DNA of 64,000 bases from Stentor coeruleus (lineage: Eukaryota > Ciliophora > Heterotrichea > Heterotrichida > Stentoridae): positions 1 through 64,000 of the forward strand of contig MPUH01000178.1 of NCBI GenBank assembly GCA_001970955.1, written 5' to 3'. This document shows, one piece after another, positions 21,606 through 32,136 of the stretch (within the stretch, counting starts at the first letter, position 1; each line of letters opens with the position of its first letter). The notes below the pieces were generated by a model. That model worked only from the letters and a program-made list of their open reading frames with translations. It had not been told where the DNA came from and did not search any database. A program made the translations under genes and the position numbers.

Positions 21606-22193
21606 GTCTAGATCGCTATAATTAATCTACAGGTTGTTTATGCCTAAATATATTATTCAATCAAGCTTAAGCGATTTATTAAAAATATTACGTATTTATT
21701 GAATATATGCATCGAAAACATTGAATTTTAGTTTTTGAATATCTTACCTTTTTTTAGTATAATATTAAATAATTTGGTTGTTGCATGATTAATGCAGACT
21801 TATTTCTTATAAGTTTAAAGCTTTTTAACTTCTCTTTAATTACTATAATCCTTTCTATATCCAGAACTCTATAAGCTTTGCCTTAAACTCACCATCATAT
21901 ATACCTTTACCATAATTTTTCTACTAAAAAACCTTAATCCTTCCTAAGCATCATATACTCCATCCTCAAAAACCTTTAGCCCTATAATAAAAGCCTAATC
22001 TTAATCATAAAACTATATCCTCTTACAAAAACCTAAATTTTCTAACTCTCATCATCTAATCTATCAAAACTAATAATCCCACCACCAGCATCTCACAAAA
22101 CCTTACGTTTATCAATTATCCATATAAACTTCTAAATTCTCACATAATCTTTTATCCACCAATTAATAATCATCTAACACCCACCTTAAAATA
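21606..22193. other. Spacer with a long C-rich, G-poor promoter-proximal tract
   Basis: The last 310 bases or so before the SET gene contain very few G on the plus strand but many C (runs such as CCCACCACCAGC and ACACCCACC). This is the longest example of the C-rich upstream flanks seen in the window. No gene seen. Confidence 0.6.
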
Positions 22194-25100
22194 ATGAATG
22201 TTATAAAAATAATTACTTATAATATGAATAAAATCATATGCGACACATGTGGCGTTGGACTTTACAGCGATTTAAAACTAACTGAATGGAAATGCAGTCC
22301 TTGTATCAAAGGATTGTCTCCCAGTGCTTTAAAGTGCATAGCATGTTCAATGTCAAATGGTGTTTTTATCAAAACAGACAATAGGAAATGGCTTCATTTA
22401 TTTTGCGCGCTATTACTGAAACCTTATATAAAATCAACACAAGAGCTTAAAATAGCTAAAAATGCTTTGAATACTACGGTTTCTTATAATATTCCCCAAT
22501 CTTTATATCAAAGTCCTTGCGTATTTTGCAAGTCCCCAAGTAAAAGTGCTGCTATTACCTGTTATGTTTGTAAGGAGAGTATGCATATTTCATGTGTTAT
22601 AAACAAAAGCTGGAAAATTGTTGGGGAAAATTTCGATTGTGGATGTTCAGAAAAGAAGAAATTTGTGAAAAAGCCAAAAAATCAGGAACTCCCTCCTGTA
22701 AGAGGACCAAGTTCTTGCTTGATTTTGGAGGATATTATGGAAAGGATTATAAAAGCAGATTTTCTTATGATGTTTAGAGAGGATTCAGCGAATTCTCCTG
22801 ATAATTATAAAGAAAATGTCCTTGAGTCTTTGTCCGCTCGGTGTTATGTAGATTCTGTGGATGAACATATTGCGATTGTTATTAAGAAATCAGAAGGCCA
22901 GCCTAGTAAAAAAATTAAAATGACTACACCACATAATATTCTGCATTTTACAGAGATGAATGATGTTGTAGAAGAAAACGAACCGAAGTATGTCGAAAAT
23001 TATAGAGAATATGAAGATAAAAAAATCACAAACCTCGATCACATATACAAATTCTATGTCCGTGGTCACGCCTATTTCTGTATCTCCCAAGTCCTTAATG
23101 ACCTACGTAAAATGATCATAAGCAAACTTCAATCTGTCCAAACCATAGGTGAAAAAATCTACATCAACAACTTTTGGGACCTAGTTATCCAGCATCTAAA
23201 AAAAAGTAAAAAAGCATTCGAAGAAGCTGTTCTTGATGATTGGCAAACTTCCCTACAAACAAATCAAGCTGCAGCAAAAGTGACATCAATATGGCACAAA
23301 GAAGCTTTTGAAAGTAGACAATACGAAATGATCTCAGATTATTCTGAAGTCTCTGAAGGAACTTACAAACGGCTTTTTACCCATAAAAGAGGTAAATGTA
23401 ATGGTCAAGAATGTGAAGATTTATCAACCTTAGGACCATTTGAATTAGTAAATAGCACATGGACAAGCAACAATTCTGATAGGTCAATAAGAGTTGAATG
23501 CAGTGATGACTGCGAATGTTTTGAAGATAAATGTCAAAACCGTCAAATCAGTCTGAAGCAATTCCAAAAGCTTGGCCAAGATGTAAAAGAAGTCCCAACC
23601 TGGGGTTTTGATGCATATGCTTATAGGAATATAATGGCTTATATGCGTCATCCAGTATCTCAGAAAATGAATAAATTCATATCAAAAGCATTGTCTAAAG
23701 CTATCAACTCTGTGACTTCTGAAAACTGGAATATAATAAATGCTTTAGCTTATATAATAAACGACATAAACTGCATATTCACATTACGAGATAAAAGGTA
23801 TGCAGATGGACTTTATAATGCTATAACTGGTTTAAGTTCACTTTTAAGTCAAGATATAGTTCTTAATGAGTTTAGGATTCATCCTAAAGGTACTGGAGTA
23901 GTGTGTTCGAATCCACATGGAATCCCAAAAAATTCTCTTATAATCGAGTATTTTGGTCAGTTGTATTCCCCAGCTAAATGGTATGAGAAGCAGGATATAA
24001 TAAAAAGTTTGACTAATCAATTGAAGAAAAAAGAAAATTCTGCTGAAGCATTACCTGATTTTTACAATATAATGTTAGAAAGGCATCATGATGACCCAGA
24101 TGGTTATGATGTGCTTATAGTAGACCCAATATTTTATGGAAGCTATGCAAGTCGGCTTAGTCATTCATGCTCACCTAATTGTGGTACTGTAACAATGATC
24201 GCTGAAGGCAAATATTCAATAGGCATGTATGCGCTTACTGATATAAAATACCTTGACGAACTTACTTTTGATTATAACTCTATAACCGAAAGCCGAGAAG
24301 AGCATCTTAATGCTGTTTGTTTATGTGCATCTTCAATATGTCGATCATTTTATTTAGCACATGCTCAGAACTCAAGTAATATCCCAACCTTCCACAATTT
24401 TCTCCATAGAGCATCTTTAATGCTTCATGCTTGTATTAGTAAATTTAATGCTATAGATCAAGCAATATGTGAGAAATTTTATATAAGAAGTTGTGTGCTA
24501 AATGATTGTCCTGAATGGCTTAAAGTATGGATATCTTTAGTATTGCTTGTTGTTGAAAAAGAAATTGAAAGTATATCTTTAGAGATATATAAGAAAATAA
24601 CCTTAGATTCACGACTTCAAAACCTAGTTATGGCTGTTGATAAAATCAAGTATTGTATGAAAAGAACTAGTGACCATGAACCTTATTATTTACTTACTCC
24701 AGATGAAGTTCAAGATTATCTTTGGGGTGACTCAGAAAGTTCAGTACGTAAACAGCTTGTAAATCTTTTTGGGCAGCTAAAACTAGATCAAGGAATATTA
24801 AATAAAAAAATCACTACAAATAAAGAAACCAGGCTGCAGTTATTGAAAATAAGAGATTTACTAAGACGTTCTTTTCCAAACAAATGGAAAGGCTCAGGTA
24901 TAGCTGATATGTTACATCTTATAGCTTATACACAAGTGTTTTTTATAGAGATTTGTTATGCATCTTTTGAGTCAGATCCTGTAGGAATCAGACATTGTGA
25001 GATTATGAAAGGTAGCTGCAAAACTGGAGCTTTTAAGACTTTAAATAAGAAATATTCAGCTTTGTATATACAAGGAACTATGTGTGGATGGTATAAACAG

Positions 25101-25436
25101 ACTGTTGAAAAACCAGCAGCTTCGCTTTCTGCTGATAAAAGAGGGACTATGACTTTAGCTTGTATAGAAATGGCTGTTGAAGGAGATTATTCCCCTAAGG
25201 TTAGGAAAATATTGTTAGACCATTTGAGGGAAAGACCTCATTCGACCTGGCCATCAAGACCTAATGTAAAATACCCTTGGGGCAATTTTACTAATAAAGC
25301 GAAAGTACTTGGAACGCCTATGTTTGATGCAACATTTTTAGAAGACCCTTGCTTGCTGCAGAAAGCTTTGGATTGTATTGACACTCCTGCTGACAAATGC
25401 CAGATTGTTCAGACTTATTTTAAAATTATTATCTAA
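22194..25436 (+). CDS. SET-domain histone methyltransferase, ATXR3/SDG2-like, with PHD-type N-terminus
   Basis: 1080 residues, unbroken. The start may be ATG 22194 or the ATG ten codons later at 22224 (MNKIICDTCG). The N-terminal 150 residues carry an extended-PHD-like zinc region (CDTCG, CSPC, CIACS, WLHLFC, CVFCKSP, CYVCKE). An AWS-like Cys cluster lies near 435-450 (CSDDCECFEDKCQN). The SET domain spans about 555-700: RIHPKGTGVVCSNP, IIEYFGQLY, SRLSHSCSPNC (the RxxNHxCxPN-type motif), ELTFDY; a post-SET Cys motif (CLCASSICRSFY) follows. The C-terminal part (PYYLLTPDEVQDYLWGD) matches the long tail of plant ATXR3/SDG2 H3K4 methyltransferases. Likely role: histone H3K4 methylation in the nucleus. 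Confidence 0.9.
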   Translation: MNVIKIITYNMNKIICDTCGVGLYSDLKLTEWKCSPCIKGLSPSALKCIACSMSNGVFIKTDNRKWLHLFCALLLKPYIKSTQELKIAKNALNTTVSYNIPQSLYQSPCVFCKSPSKSAAITCYVCKESMHISCVINKSWKIVGENFDCGCSEKKKFVKKPKNQELPPVRGPSSCLILEDIMERIIKADFLMMFREDSANSPDNYKENVLESLSARCYVDSVDEHIAIVIKKSEGQPSKKIKMTTPHNILHFTEMNDVVEENEPKYVENYREYEDKKITNLDHIYKFYVRGHAYFCISQVLNDLRKMIISKLQSVQTIGEKIYINNFWDLVIQHLKKSKKAFEEAVLDDWQTSLQTNQAAAKVTSIWHKEAFESRQYEMISDYSEVSEGTYKRLFTHKRGKCNGQECEDLSTLGPFELVNSTWTSNNSDRSIRVECSDDCECFEDKCQNRQISLKQFQKLGQDVKEVPTWGFDAYAYRNIMAYMRHPVSQKMNKFISKALSKAINSVTSENWNIINALAYIINDINCIFTLRDKRYADGLYNAITGLSSLLSQDIVLNEFRIHPKGTGVVCSNPHGIPKNSLIIEYFGQLYSPAKWYEKQDIIKSLTNQLKKKENSAEALPDFYNIMLERHHDDPDGYDVLIVDPIFYGSYASRLSHSCSPNCGTVTMIAEGKYSIGMYALTDIKYLDELTFDYNSITESREEHLNAVCLCASSICRSFYLAHAQNSSNIPTFHNFLHRASLMLHACISKFNAIDQAICEKFYIRSCVLNDCPEWLKVWISLVLLVVEKEIESISLEIYKKITLDSRLQNLVMAVDKIKYCMKRTSDHEPYYLLTPDEVQDYLWGDSESSVRKQLVNLFGQLKLDQGILNKKITTNKETRLQLLKIRDLLRRSFPNKWKGSGIADMLHLIAYTQVFFIEICYASFESDPVGIRHCEIMKGSCKTGAFKTLNKKYSALYIQGTMCGWYKQTVEKPAASLSADKRGTMTLACIEMAVEGDYSPKVRKILLDHLRERPHSTWPSRPNVKYPWGNFTNKAKVLGTPMFDATFLEDPCLLQKALDCIDTPADKCQIVQTYFKIII

Positions 25437-25822
25437 TTTTTGGTAAGGTGTTAATGCATGTAGAGGGAAAAGTTTGGTTAGTGATATGAAATCTGATTTG
25501 GAAGATACTTTTAAGGGTTTTTTGCTGTAGAATTTGTAAATTGTTAGAGTTTTAAATTGAGGGACTTTTTTATGTTTTTATGCTGTCTTGAAAATAATGA
25601 GTTTTTATATACTAAATCATATAGTATTTCATGCAAAGCATAACAAATATTTTTTTTTAATCAAATCTTTCCCTAGTCCTAAACCCAAGCCAAAAAAGTT
25701 TAAGCCTAAATCATTTGGAAAAAAAAATAAAAAGCTCTTCTTGCAAAACCTAATAAGTCCTCTACCCCATAGTATTAACTTCCAAATCTCTTTTCAATAA
25801 AATATAGTCAGTTATCTCAAAA
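25437..25822. other. Spacer
   Basis: G-rich just after the SET gene stop (25440-25560), then AT-rich. A 70-codon open frame at 25588-25800 is Lys/Pro-rich and not convincing. Confidence 0.55.
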
Positions 25823-26428
25823 ATGACAAATACATTTATAATGTTATACAAAAGGACCTCATCACAAAAAAGATTTACTAACCCGAGTAGTTTATCCCCA
25901 CACCGTGTCTTTCAAAACGAGTACTTCCACAATCATCAATACATGTCGACAAAAAATTTAAATCGTGATACTTCCTTACAAAACAATAAATTCGTATCAA
26001 GTGAGGCTTTAGAAGTTTCTCCAAAAATAAAACCTAGACAAGACATTTATCATAAAATCCCTAATAAAAAAGTCCTTATAAAAAAAGTATCGCTGCTTCC
26101 ATCACCAGAAAGATTTTCTCGAGCTGAGAATTTTTCAGTTAAAAAACTCCGATTTGCTTCTGATATTGATGTTAGAAGTTCACATAAACTTACAGCTAGT
26201 TCTTTTATTGAACAGATACGGCAGGAGAATTCTGAACTCCCTGACATTTTTCACAAGAAAAAACTTTACCATAAGCTTGATAAGAATTTTGGTTTTGAAG
26301 GAACTAATGATTATTTTATCAGATTTTTTGTCACTCCTAGTAGCAAATTGATAATTAAAAAGAAGTTGAATCCTTTAGCTAAAAGATCTAGTCGCAATAA
26401 ATTTTTTGTTAGTAGAGATAAACTTTGA
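25823..26428 (+). CDS. Basic hypothetical protein, 201 aa
   Basis: Open frame from ATG 25823 with a highly basic, Ser/Lys/Phe-rich product. There is no membrane helix, zinc motif or recognisable domain. A middle segment (LLPSPERFSRAENFSVKKLR) and the C-terminal TPSSKLIIKKKLNPLAKRSS look like those of disordered ciliate proteins. The frame ends at TGA 26426-26428 and is much longer than chance frames in this DNA. Probably a lineage-specific gene. Confidence 0.6.
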   Translation: MTNTFIMLYKRTSSQKRFTNPSSLSPHRVFQNEYFHNHQYMSTKNLNRDTSLQNNKFVSSEALEVSPKIKPRQDIYHKIPNKKVLIKKVSLLPSPERFSRAENFSVKKLRFASDIDVRSSHKLTASSFIEQIRQENSELPDIFHKKKLYHKLDKNFGFEGTNDYFIRFFVTPSSKLIIKKKLNPLAKRSSRNKFFVSRDKL

Positions 26429-27292
26429 GGCAGTAATTTTAATTAATATAACATAGTGTTTTTTTTTAGAATTTTAGAGTTTTTGTGTCTTTAGTAAGAT
26501 TGTAGTGATTATGATTTATTTGTAAACATAGTTTATGTTTTTTGTACAAAGAAAATGTTGATTATAATTTAGGAATAAAATTTAAATTATATATAGAGTT
26601 TTTGATTCCATATGATTTAGTAAGGAAATTTGCATCTTAGTAGTTATAATGATATAATTGCTGTAAAAATTTAAGCTATTATAGCAAATTTTAAATCAAT
26701 CTCAAAGCACTAAAATCACTTATAACCGTAAAAATAATTATCTTAAGTAACATAACCTAATCTAATTGTATGAATCTTTGATAAAATATATTAAGTGGTT
26801 CACAGAGATTTATTAATCTTTTAATATAAATTTGATTTTCTCACATGGCTTATTTATTCTGTTAAATCTTTTCTCTTGCTTTATTCTCCTCAAACTTTCC
26901 TATTAGACTTTATCAGTTTCATAGCTAGATTTAAATAATTCAAAAATCAACAAGAGTTCCAGAAAATTTAACTTTATTTCTCTATAAAAAAAAACAGACA
27001 AGGGAATAGGAATTTATAATTTTCTGTAATAGTTTAAGGTTTATATATAGAGGGACAAGCAGAATTTCAAATAAGAAATAAGATTGGTTATATAAAGGAT
27101 TTTTATACAAAAAAAAATTGCTATGACATTTATTAGATAATAAATATTTGGACTACTAATTATTATAATGATGCACAAAAAAGTTAAAAAAAAATTTCAG
27201 CATAGCTAACTTATGTTAAAAAAATAAATTTAAGCCAGTATAATCCTAAACATATAATTCAATTGCATTATATAATTACTATTAATATCCAA
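26429..27292. other. Spacer between convergent genes
   Basis: About 860 bp, very AT-rich, with A- and T-runs (for example 26461-26467 and 27110-27119). No gene, tRNA-like arms or repeats seen. Confidence 0.6.
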
Positions 27293-29116
27293 TCAAGTTA
27301 TGTTGTATTTCTTTGTAGGATATAAAGACCCTCGATCTCTTTGTCTAATAAGCATTGCCCTTCGAAGATGCTCACATTCATTCCCACACTTCTCACGGTG
27401 CTCATATAAAGCTTCATACAATTCTATTCTGGCCATTTTAGATAAATTCAAGTAATCCTCCTTTGTAATATTCAAAGCCTTAATGATCGCATTTTCCCTC
27501 TTGACTGATTTTGTCATATCTTGAACTGAAATTCCTACTGGTTTATGCAACAACCTTTCCCTAATAAAAATTCTCTTTTTTCCTAAAGGTGAAGGCCGAC
27601 TTCCATAATTTTCCCTGTTAGTTACCAAAGGAGTCTTATTCCGAATTTCCCCTTCTTTATAATCGTTACTATCAATTGGCGAAATCGACTTATTTTTATC
27701 GATATTTTTTTCAACAACTTTTTCAAGAATTTTAAAAACCTTAGCTGTCTTTCCAACATCTTCTGACCCATCAATATCTACAACACCATTTTCAATATCC
27801 CTAACCCCAAATCTAGTACTTCTAAAACATTCCCTCATCTCAAAACTTTTCTCTGAAGTTTTACTCAACTTCTTTTGCATTTCTTCTTTAATTTTCTCTT
27901 CTTCTGCTAATTTTCCTTCTAATTCACACCTTTGTGTTTTAGAATCAGCTATTTTCTTATTCAAAGCTTCAAGATCATCAGTCAAATTCATTATTTTTAT
28001 GTTTTTTGTTGTTATTATATTCATATATTCATGCAATTTATTTTTTGTTGACTCTAGTTCTTTTTCAGCATAAATCCCTTTAATTGCATTATTTTGCAAG
28101 GTTTTAATTTCATTTTGATTCTCATCAAGTTTCTTTTTTTTGGATTTGCATTGTTGACAAGCTGTAGATCTTATATCCAGAATTTTCTTTTTAAGTTCGT
28201 CACATTCTTTTGTTTTTAGTATAAGAATTTCTTCAACTTGCCCTTTTTCTCTAATTTTGTTGCTTAGTTCAGCAATAATGTTCTCTTTTTCGGTAATGAT
28301 AATTTTCATACTTTCAACAGTTTTAAAATCTTCAAACTTGAGGAAAGTCTGCGTATCTTTTTCAGTTTTTTCGAATGTTTTTTTAATTTTTTCAATCTTT
28401 TTCGGTTTTAGATGCGCTTTGAGTTTTGTGTGTATAGACTTTATTGTGTCAGTAAAATCTAATGCTTCGATTTCTGGACTTGAGCTTAATGAAGGAACAT
28501 CAACAGGTTTAAGTTCATAGCTTAAGTCGTTAAGTTTGCTAATAATCCTCCCTAATTGCATCTGATTAATTCCTTTCATAACATTATGTAAAGAATAAAT
28601 ACATTTGTCTATATCTAAACTCAAATCAGGTGCTAAAACTTGATCATCAGGGAACTGAGCCTCAGCATCTTTTTTTTCTATAATATTTGACTGGGTTATC
28701 GGTATTTCAACTATTTGTGATTGTTTTATAGTCTTTTTATAACCTTTCCAACCACGAAGTATACACCGGCCTAGTCTTTGATCTGATTGACATATGCAAT
28801 AAAGGAGTTTGTCGATGTAGTTTTCATAAATCTGAGCTTCTGCTGCATTACGAGATGCATCTGTAAGTTTACGGACTTCATATATTTTTAGGGAGATTTC
28901 CTCAGAGTCCAGCTCATCTTCAAGTCTTGAGATTTCTGCCGTTAATAACTCTGTAATTTTTTTCTTGGGACTTACAGTTGGACGATTTGTGTTACATAAT
29001 GAGGTCGATTCAAGGCTTTCTTGGTACTCTTTTTTGAATTTTGTTGATTTTGTTGACTTGGATACGATGGTATAGTTGAATCTTAGCGGGCTGAATAAGA
29101 AATCTTTATTTTTCAT
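27293..29116 (-). CDS. Coiled-coil protein, 607 aa (probable cytoskeletal/ciliary)
   Basis: Intact ORF from ATG 29116. A basic Ser-rich head (FSPLRFNYTIVSKSTKS) is followed by a helical region with YENYIDKLLYCICQSDQRLG, a long coiled coil at about 250-440 (Lys/Glu heptads, one CQQC pair), and a basic C-terminal module ending near HREKCGNECEHLRRAML. The SDQRLGR segment resembles SDLRRGL in the divergent neighbour at 29863, which has a similar layout, so the two may be distant relatives. Such proteins are common in ciliate cortex and basal bodies. Function unknown. Confidence 0.8.
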   Translation of the reverse strand: MKNKDFLFSPLRFNYTIVSKSTKSTKFKKEYQESLESTSLCNTNRPTVSPKKKITELLTAEISRLEDELDSEEISLKIYEVRKLTDASRNAAEAQIYENYIDKLLYCICQSDQRLGRCILRGWKGYKKTIKQSQIVEIPITQSNIIEKKDAEAQFPDDQVLAPDLSLDIDKCIYSLHNVMKGINQMQLGRIISKLNDLSYELKPVDVPSLSSSPEIEALDFTDTIKSIHTKLKAHLKPKKIEKIKKTFEKTEKDTQTFLKFEDFKTVESMKIIITEKENIIAELSNKIREKGQVEEILILKTKECDELKKKILDIRSTACQQCKSKKKKLDENQNEIKTLQNNAIKGIYAEKELESTKNKLHEYMNIITTKNIKIMNLTDDLEALNKKIADSKTQRCELEGKLAEEEKIKEEMQKKLSKTSEKSFEMRECFRSTRFGVRDIENGVVDIDGSEDVGKTAKVFKILEKVVEKNIDKNKSISPIDSNDYKEGEIRNKTPLVTNRENYGSRPSPLGKKRIFIRERLLHKPVGISVQDMTKSVKRENAIIKALNITKEDYLNLSKMARIELYEALYEHREKCGNECEHLRRAMLIRQRDRGSLYPTKKYNIT

Positions 29117-29862
29117 CTAATTATTGTAGGGTATAGGAGAGCTATTAGGTTTTTATAGGTTTTTAAATGAGAGGATTTTTAAAAATTGGGATTTTAGTGG
29201 CACTGGAATTGAATGTAAGAAGATGGAAGTTTGATAGATTAGGATGGAGAAAATAGAAGGAGGGAGGAAGGTGGAGGATATTTTATTAACAAATATATAT
29301 TGAATGTTGATTATATAATAGTAAAAACTTGCTTTAGAATACTCTATATTGCTTAAGCTTATGCAATCAAATAATTTTACTTCTTAACTAGTTTATTTAA
29401 TACAACTTCAATAGTTGGCTCATGCTATAAAAATAAATTTAATACAATTTTAAATAGAGCTCACTTTTATAATAAACAAAAAGTATATCTAAGCATCTCC
29501 CTTATTCTTTTTATAAACAACAATTTTATATTATTCAGATGACAAAAGCCTTAAATCAAGCTACTAAAACTATAAAAACTCTAAAATTTTTTAACCCTAA
29601 TAAGTTATTAAGATTTCTATAGAATAAAACATCTTGAAATTCTTTACTGAAATTTTAAGATAAAACATATAATCAAAGACTTTATTAAGTTTAGCAATAT
29701 GTTTATTTCATCAACTAAAAATATAATTAAGTTGATAATTTACTATAAACATCATAAGCAAACATAAGTTTACCATTAAAGCACAAAATTCTATTTTTAT
29801 TAAACTGAGATAGTCATTTCTCATGAAAATGAAAGTGATATGATCTTTAAATAAATTGATTA
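29117..29862. other. Divergent promoter region between two coiled-coil genes
   Basis: 746 bp between the start codons of divergent genes. The left 170 bp is G-rich and C-poor on the plus strand (the C-rich side for the minus-strand gene); the rest is AT-rich. No gene seen. Confidence 0.6.
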
Positions 29863-32136
29863 ATGAAAAGAGACCAAAAGCTCACAAGATTTCGAAGGCT
29901 CTCTGCTTCCCCTAAATCAAACCTTCCTCCATTAACCCCAAATTCATATATGTGCAATGAAAAAACTCATATCCATCCTTATGCAGCTTATCCAATTATA
30001 GAAGACCAAGAAAAAAGTACATGTCAGAAATTTTTCATAAAACAACCCCCTCGAACTGCTCAATCTCCTAATACAGAAAACACTACAACCCTTTCTCTTC
30101 CAACGAACTATGATTTTTATACTCCTATAAAAACACTTGACCACTCAGATATAACTGAAAGGATAGAATCATATGAGTTAAGGATAAAGAAGATATTTTC
30201 TATAGATGCACTTGAAGATAATTTACTACTATGGGAAAAATGCTTAGATGATATTATGCCTGAAGTGAAGAAACATGACTCAGATTTGCGAAGAGGTTTA
30301 GTTCAAATATGCATGCATTTATTAGAAAATAGTAAAAATATATTAAAATGTTCTGCTTCAAGAAGATCTGCAGATGAATTAGCTGTTGAAGCTCTAAAAA
30401 AAGTCATCGCTTCTTTAGAAATCGAATCAAAAAAGCTTCAATCAGATATCGAATCCATGAAATACAGTAAAAAACTCGAGATGGGACAAATAGAAAAAGA
30501 CCTCGAAGAAATCTTTGGCAAAAACGAAAACGAAATACGATACCTAAAATCCAGGACAAAAGAACTAAGAGATACCTACAGTCAGGATACAGTAGACTTC
30601 TTATGGGAAATTTGGAATTCAATGAATCAAGAATTTGACGTCCCAGAAATAAAAAATGGTGATTTTATAGGCTTAGATCCATCAGATATCCCTTTAATGT
30701 TATCAAAAAAATTCACTTTACTACAAAAATTCACAGCCAAAAGAATATCCGATTTAATAAGATCTAAAAAAAATATAGAAGATAATTATACTCAAACAAC
30801 TGGGGAATATATCGACCCTAAAACTTTTGAAGACCAAACTAAAAATATAGAAAAACTTCGATTTCAACTGAATAGCGCTTTTATATCTATTGATAGATAT
30901 AAAGAGAACTTTGGGTCGAAAGTTAATATCGTTGAAGCACTTGAAAATACAAAAAACTTACTATCAAACGAAGTTGAAAAGCTGAGAAGTGAAATCGAGC
31001 TCATGTCATCCACATTAAACAAAGCTAACTATGACAGTAAAAAACTCACATCAGAGTTTGAAAATATCAAAAAAGAAAAAGACTATTTGCAAAAAGAGAA
31101 AAATTCGTGGCAACTCGAAACAATCGAAAAAAACAAGCAATTAGAAGAGCAGCAAATTTCTATTGAAAAACTCATAAAGCTCATAGAAGACAAGGAACAA
31201 AAAATCATAATTCTAGAGAATCGACTAGGCAAACGACGAGGGATTCAAGATAACAATGAAGAAGGTCTAGATTCTTTATCATCTCAGTTTAAAGCCCAAA
31301 ACAAATTTGATGAAAAATCATTTTTAGATTCACTAAAATTATCTAACAAAAAACGAAGAAGCCTTGATAAGTCTCAAGCCCCATCATATACAACCAACGA
31401 AGGTAACTCATATGATTTTTCAGGATATGAAGATCCATTAAACTCATCATCTTCTATACAAAACTCTATAGCAAACGCTAAATCAGGTACAAGATCAAAC
31501 TCTCCACCAAAAGGCCGAGTACTAAAAAAACTAGGGCTTATTGAAGAAAACTCAAGTTCAATGAGCTTATCAAATCAAGAAGCTGGGCATATTGGATATA
31601 AAAATCCTAGGCAGAACTTCAAAGACAAAGGGATAAAATTAGGGCTGAAAAAACAAATTCTAGGGCAAAATGTTCATAAAAATGCTAAAAACAAACCAAA
31701 TACTCGAAATGCTGAAAATGCGACGAATGGCTTGGACTATGAAAGTTTAGATGAATTTGAGACTAATATAAAACATGAAGACTATATTGGGGATAATGCT
31801 TATGATGGGGATTCTCAAAGCTCATATGCTCATGAGAAAAGAACTTATTCTGGGAATATGAGTACAAAATCTACAAGTACTGATGAATTTACTTATATAA
31901 AGTGTATTGAATATTCGAAAGGTTTTCAGTTTAATGGGATTGTTCCAGATGAAAAAGAATCGGAGGATAGTAATAAAGATGGAGTTTATTTGCTCCCGTA
32001 TAATCCTAATCAGTTTTATGGGTTGAAAGGTGATGTGTATTACCAAACGAAAAATTCTGTTTTTTCAGCATATCCGAGAATCCCTGATTTGAAAGATAAT
32101 TTCACTTTCCAATCACTTTATGTCATGAAAAAGTAA
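29863..32136 (+). CDS. Coiled-coil protein, 757 aa (probable cytoskeletal/ciliary)
   Basis: Intact ORF from ATG 29863 (MKRDQKLTRFRRLSASPKS). A disordered basic head with PRTAQSPN is followed by a helical segment with LLWEKCLDDIMPEVKKHDSD and LRRGLVQICMHLLENS, then coiled coils at about 180-250 and 325-460 (LEIESKKLQSDIESMKYSKK, EVEKLRSEIELMSSTLNK). The C-terminal 300 residues are Ser/Asn-rich and mostly disordered, ending in a compact Tyr-rich module (YLLPYNPNQFYGLKGDVYYQ). The early helical segment resembles one in the divergent gene at 27293-29116. Function unknown; a structural role in cortex or cilium is an inference from composition. Confidence 0.8.
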   Translation: MKRDQKLTRFRRLSASPKSNLPPLTPNSYMCNEKTHIHPYAAYPIIEDQEKSTCQKFFIKQPPRTAQSPNTENTTTLSLPTNYDFYTPIKTLDHSDITERIESYELRIKKIFSIDALEDNLLLWEKCLDDIMPEVKKHDSDLRRGLVQICMHLLENSKNILKCSASRRSADELAVEALKKVIASLEIESKKLQSDIESMKYSKKLEMGQIEKDLEEIFGKNENEIRYLKSRTKELRDTYSQDTVDFLWEIWNSMNQEFDVPEIKNGDFIGLDPSDIPLMLSKKFTLLQKFTAKRISDLIRSKKNIEDNYTQTTGEYIDPKTFEDQTKNIEKLRFQLNSAFISIDRYKENFGSKVNIVEALENTKNLLSNEVEKLRSEIELMSSTLNKANYDSKKLTSEFENIKKEKDYLQKEKNSWQLETIEKNKQLEEQQISIEKLIKLIEDKEQKIIILENRLGKRRGIQDNNEEGLDSLSSQFKAQNKFDEKSFLDSLKLSNKKRRSLDKSQAPSYTTNEGNSYDFSGYEDPLNSSSSIQNSIANAKSGTRSNSPPKGRVLKKLGLIEENSSSMSLSNQEAGHIGYKNPRQNFKDKGIKLGLKKQILGQNVHKNAKNKPNTRNAENATNGLDYESLDEFETNIKHEDYIGDNAYDGDSQSSYAHEKRTYSGNMSTKSTSTDEFTYIKCIEYSKGFQFNGIVPDEKESEDSNKDGVYLLPYNPNQFYGLKGDVYYQTKNSVFSAYPRIPDLKDNFTFQSLYVMKK

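Noticed and set aside
23900-23925. GTTCGAATCC, resembling a tRNA T-arm
   Set aside because: It lies inside the SET domain coding sequence (VVCSNPHG) and no acceptor or anticodon arms pair around it. No tRNA or rRNA gene was found in the window.
25588-25800. 70-codon Lys/Pro-rich ORF between two genes
   Set aside because: Composition matches spacer and no motif supports it.
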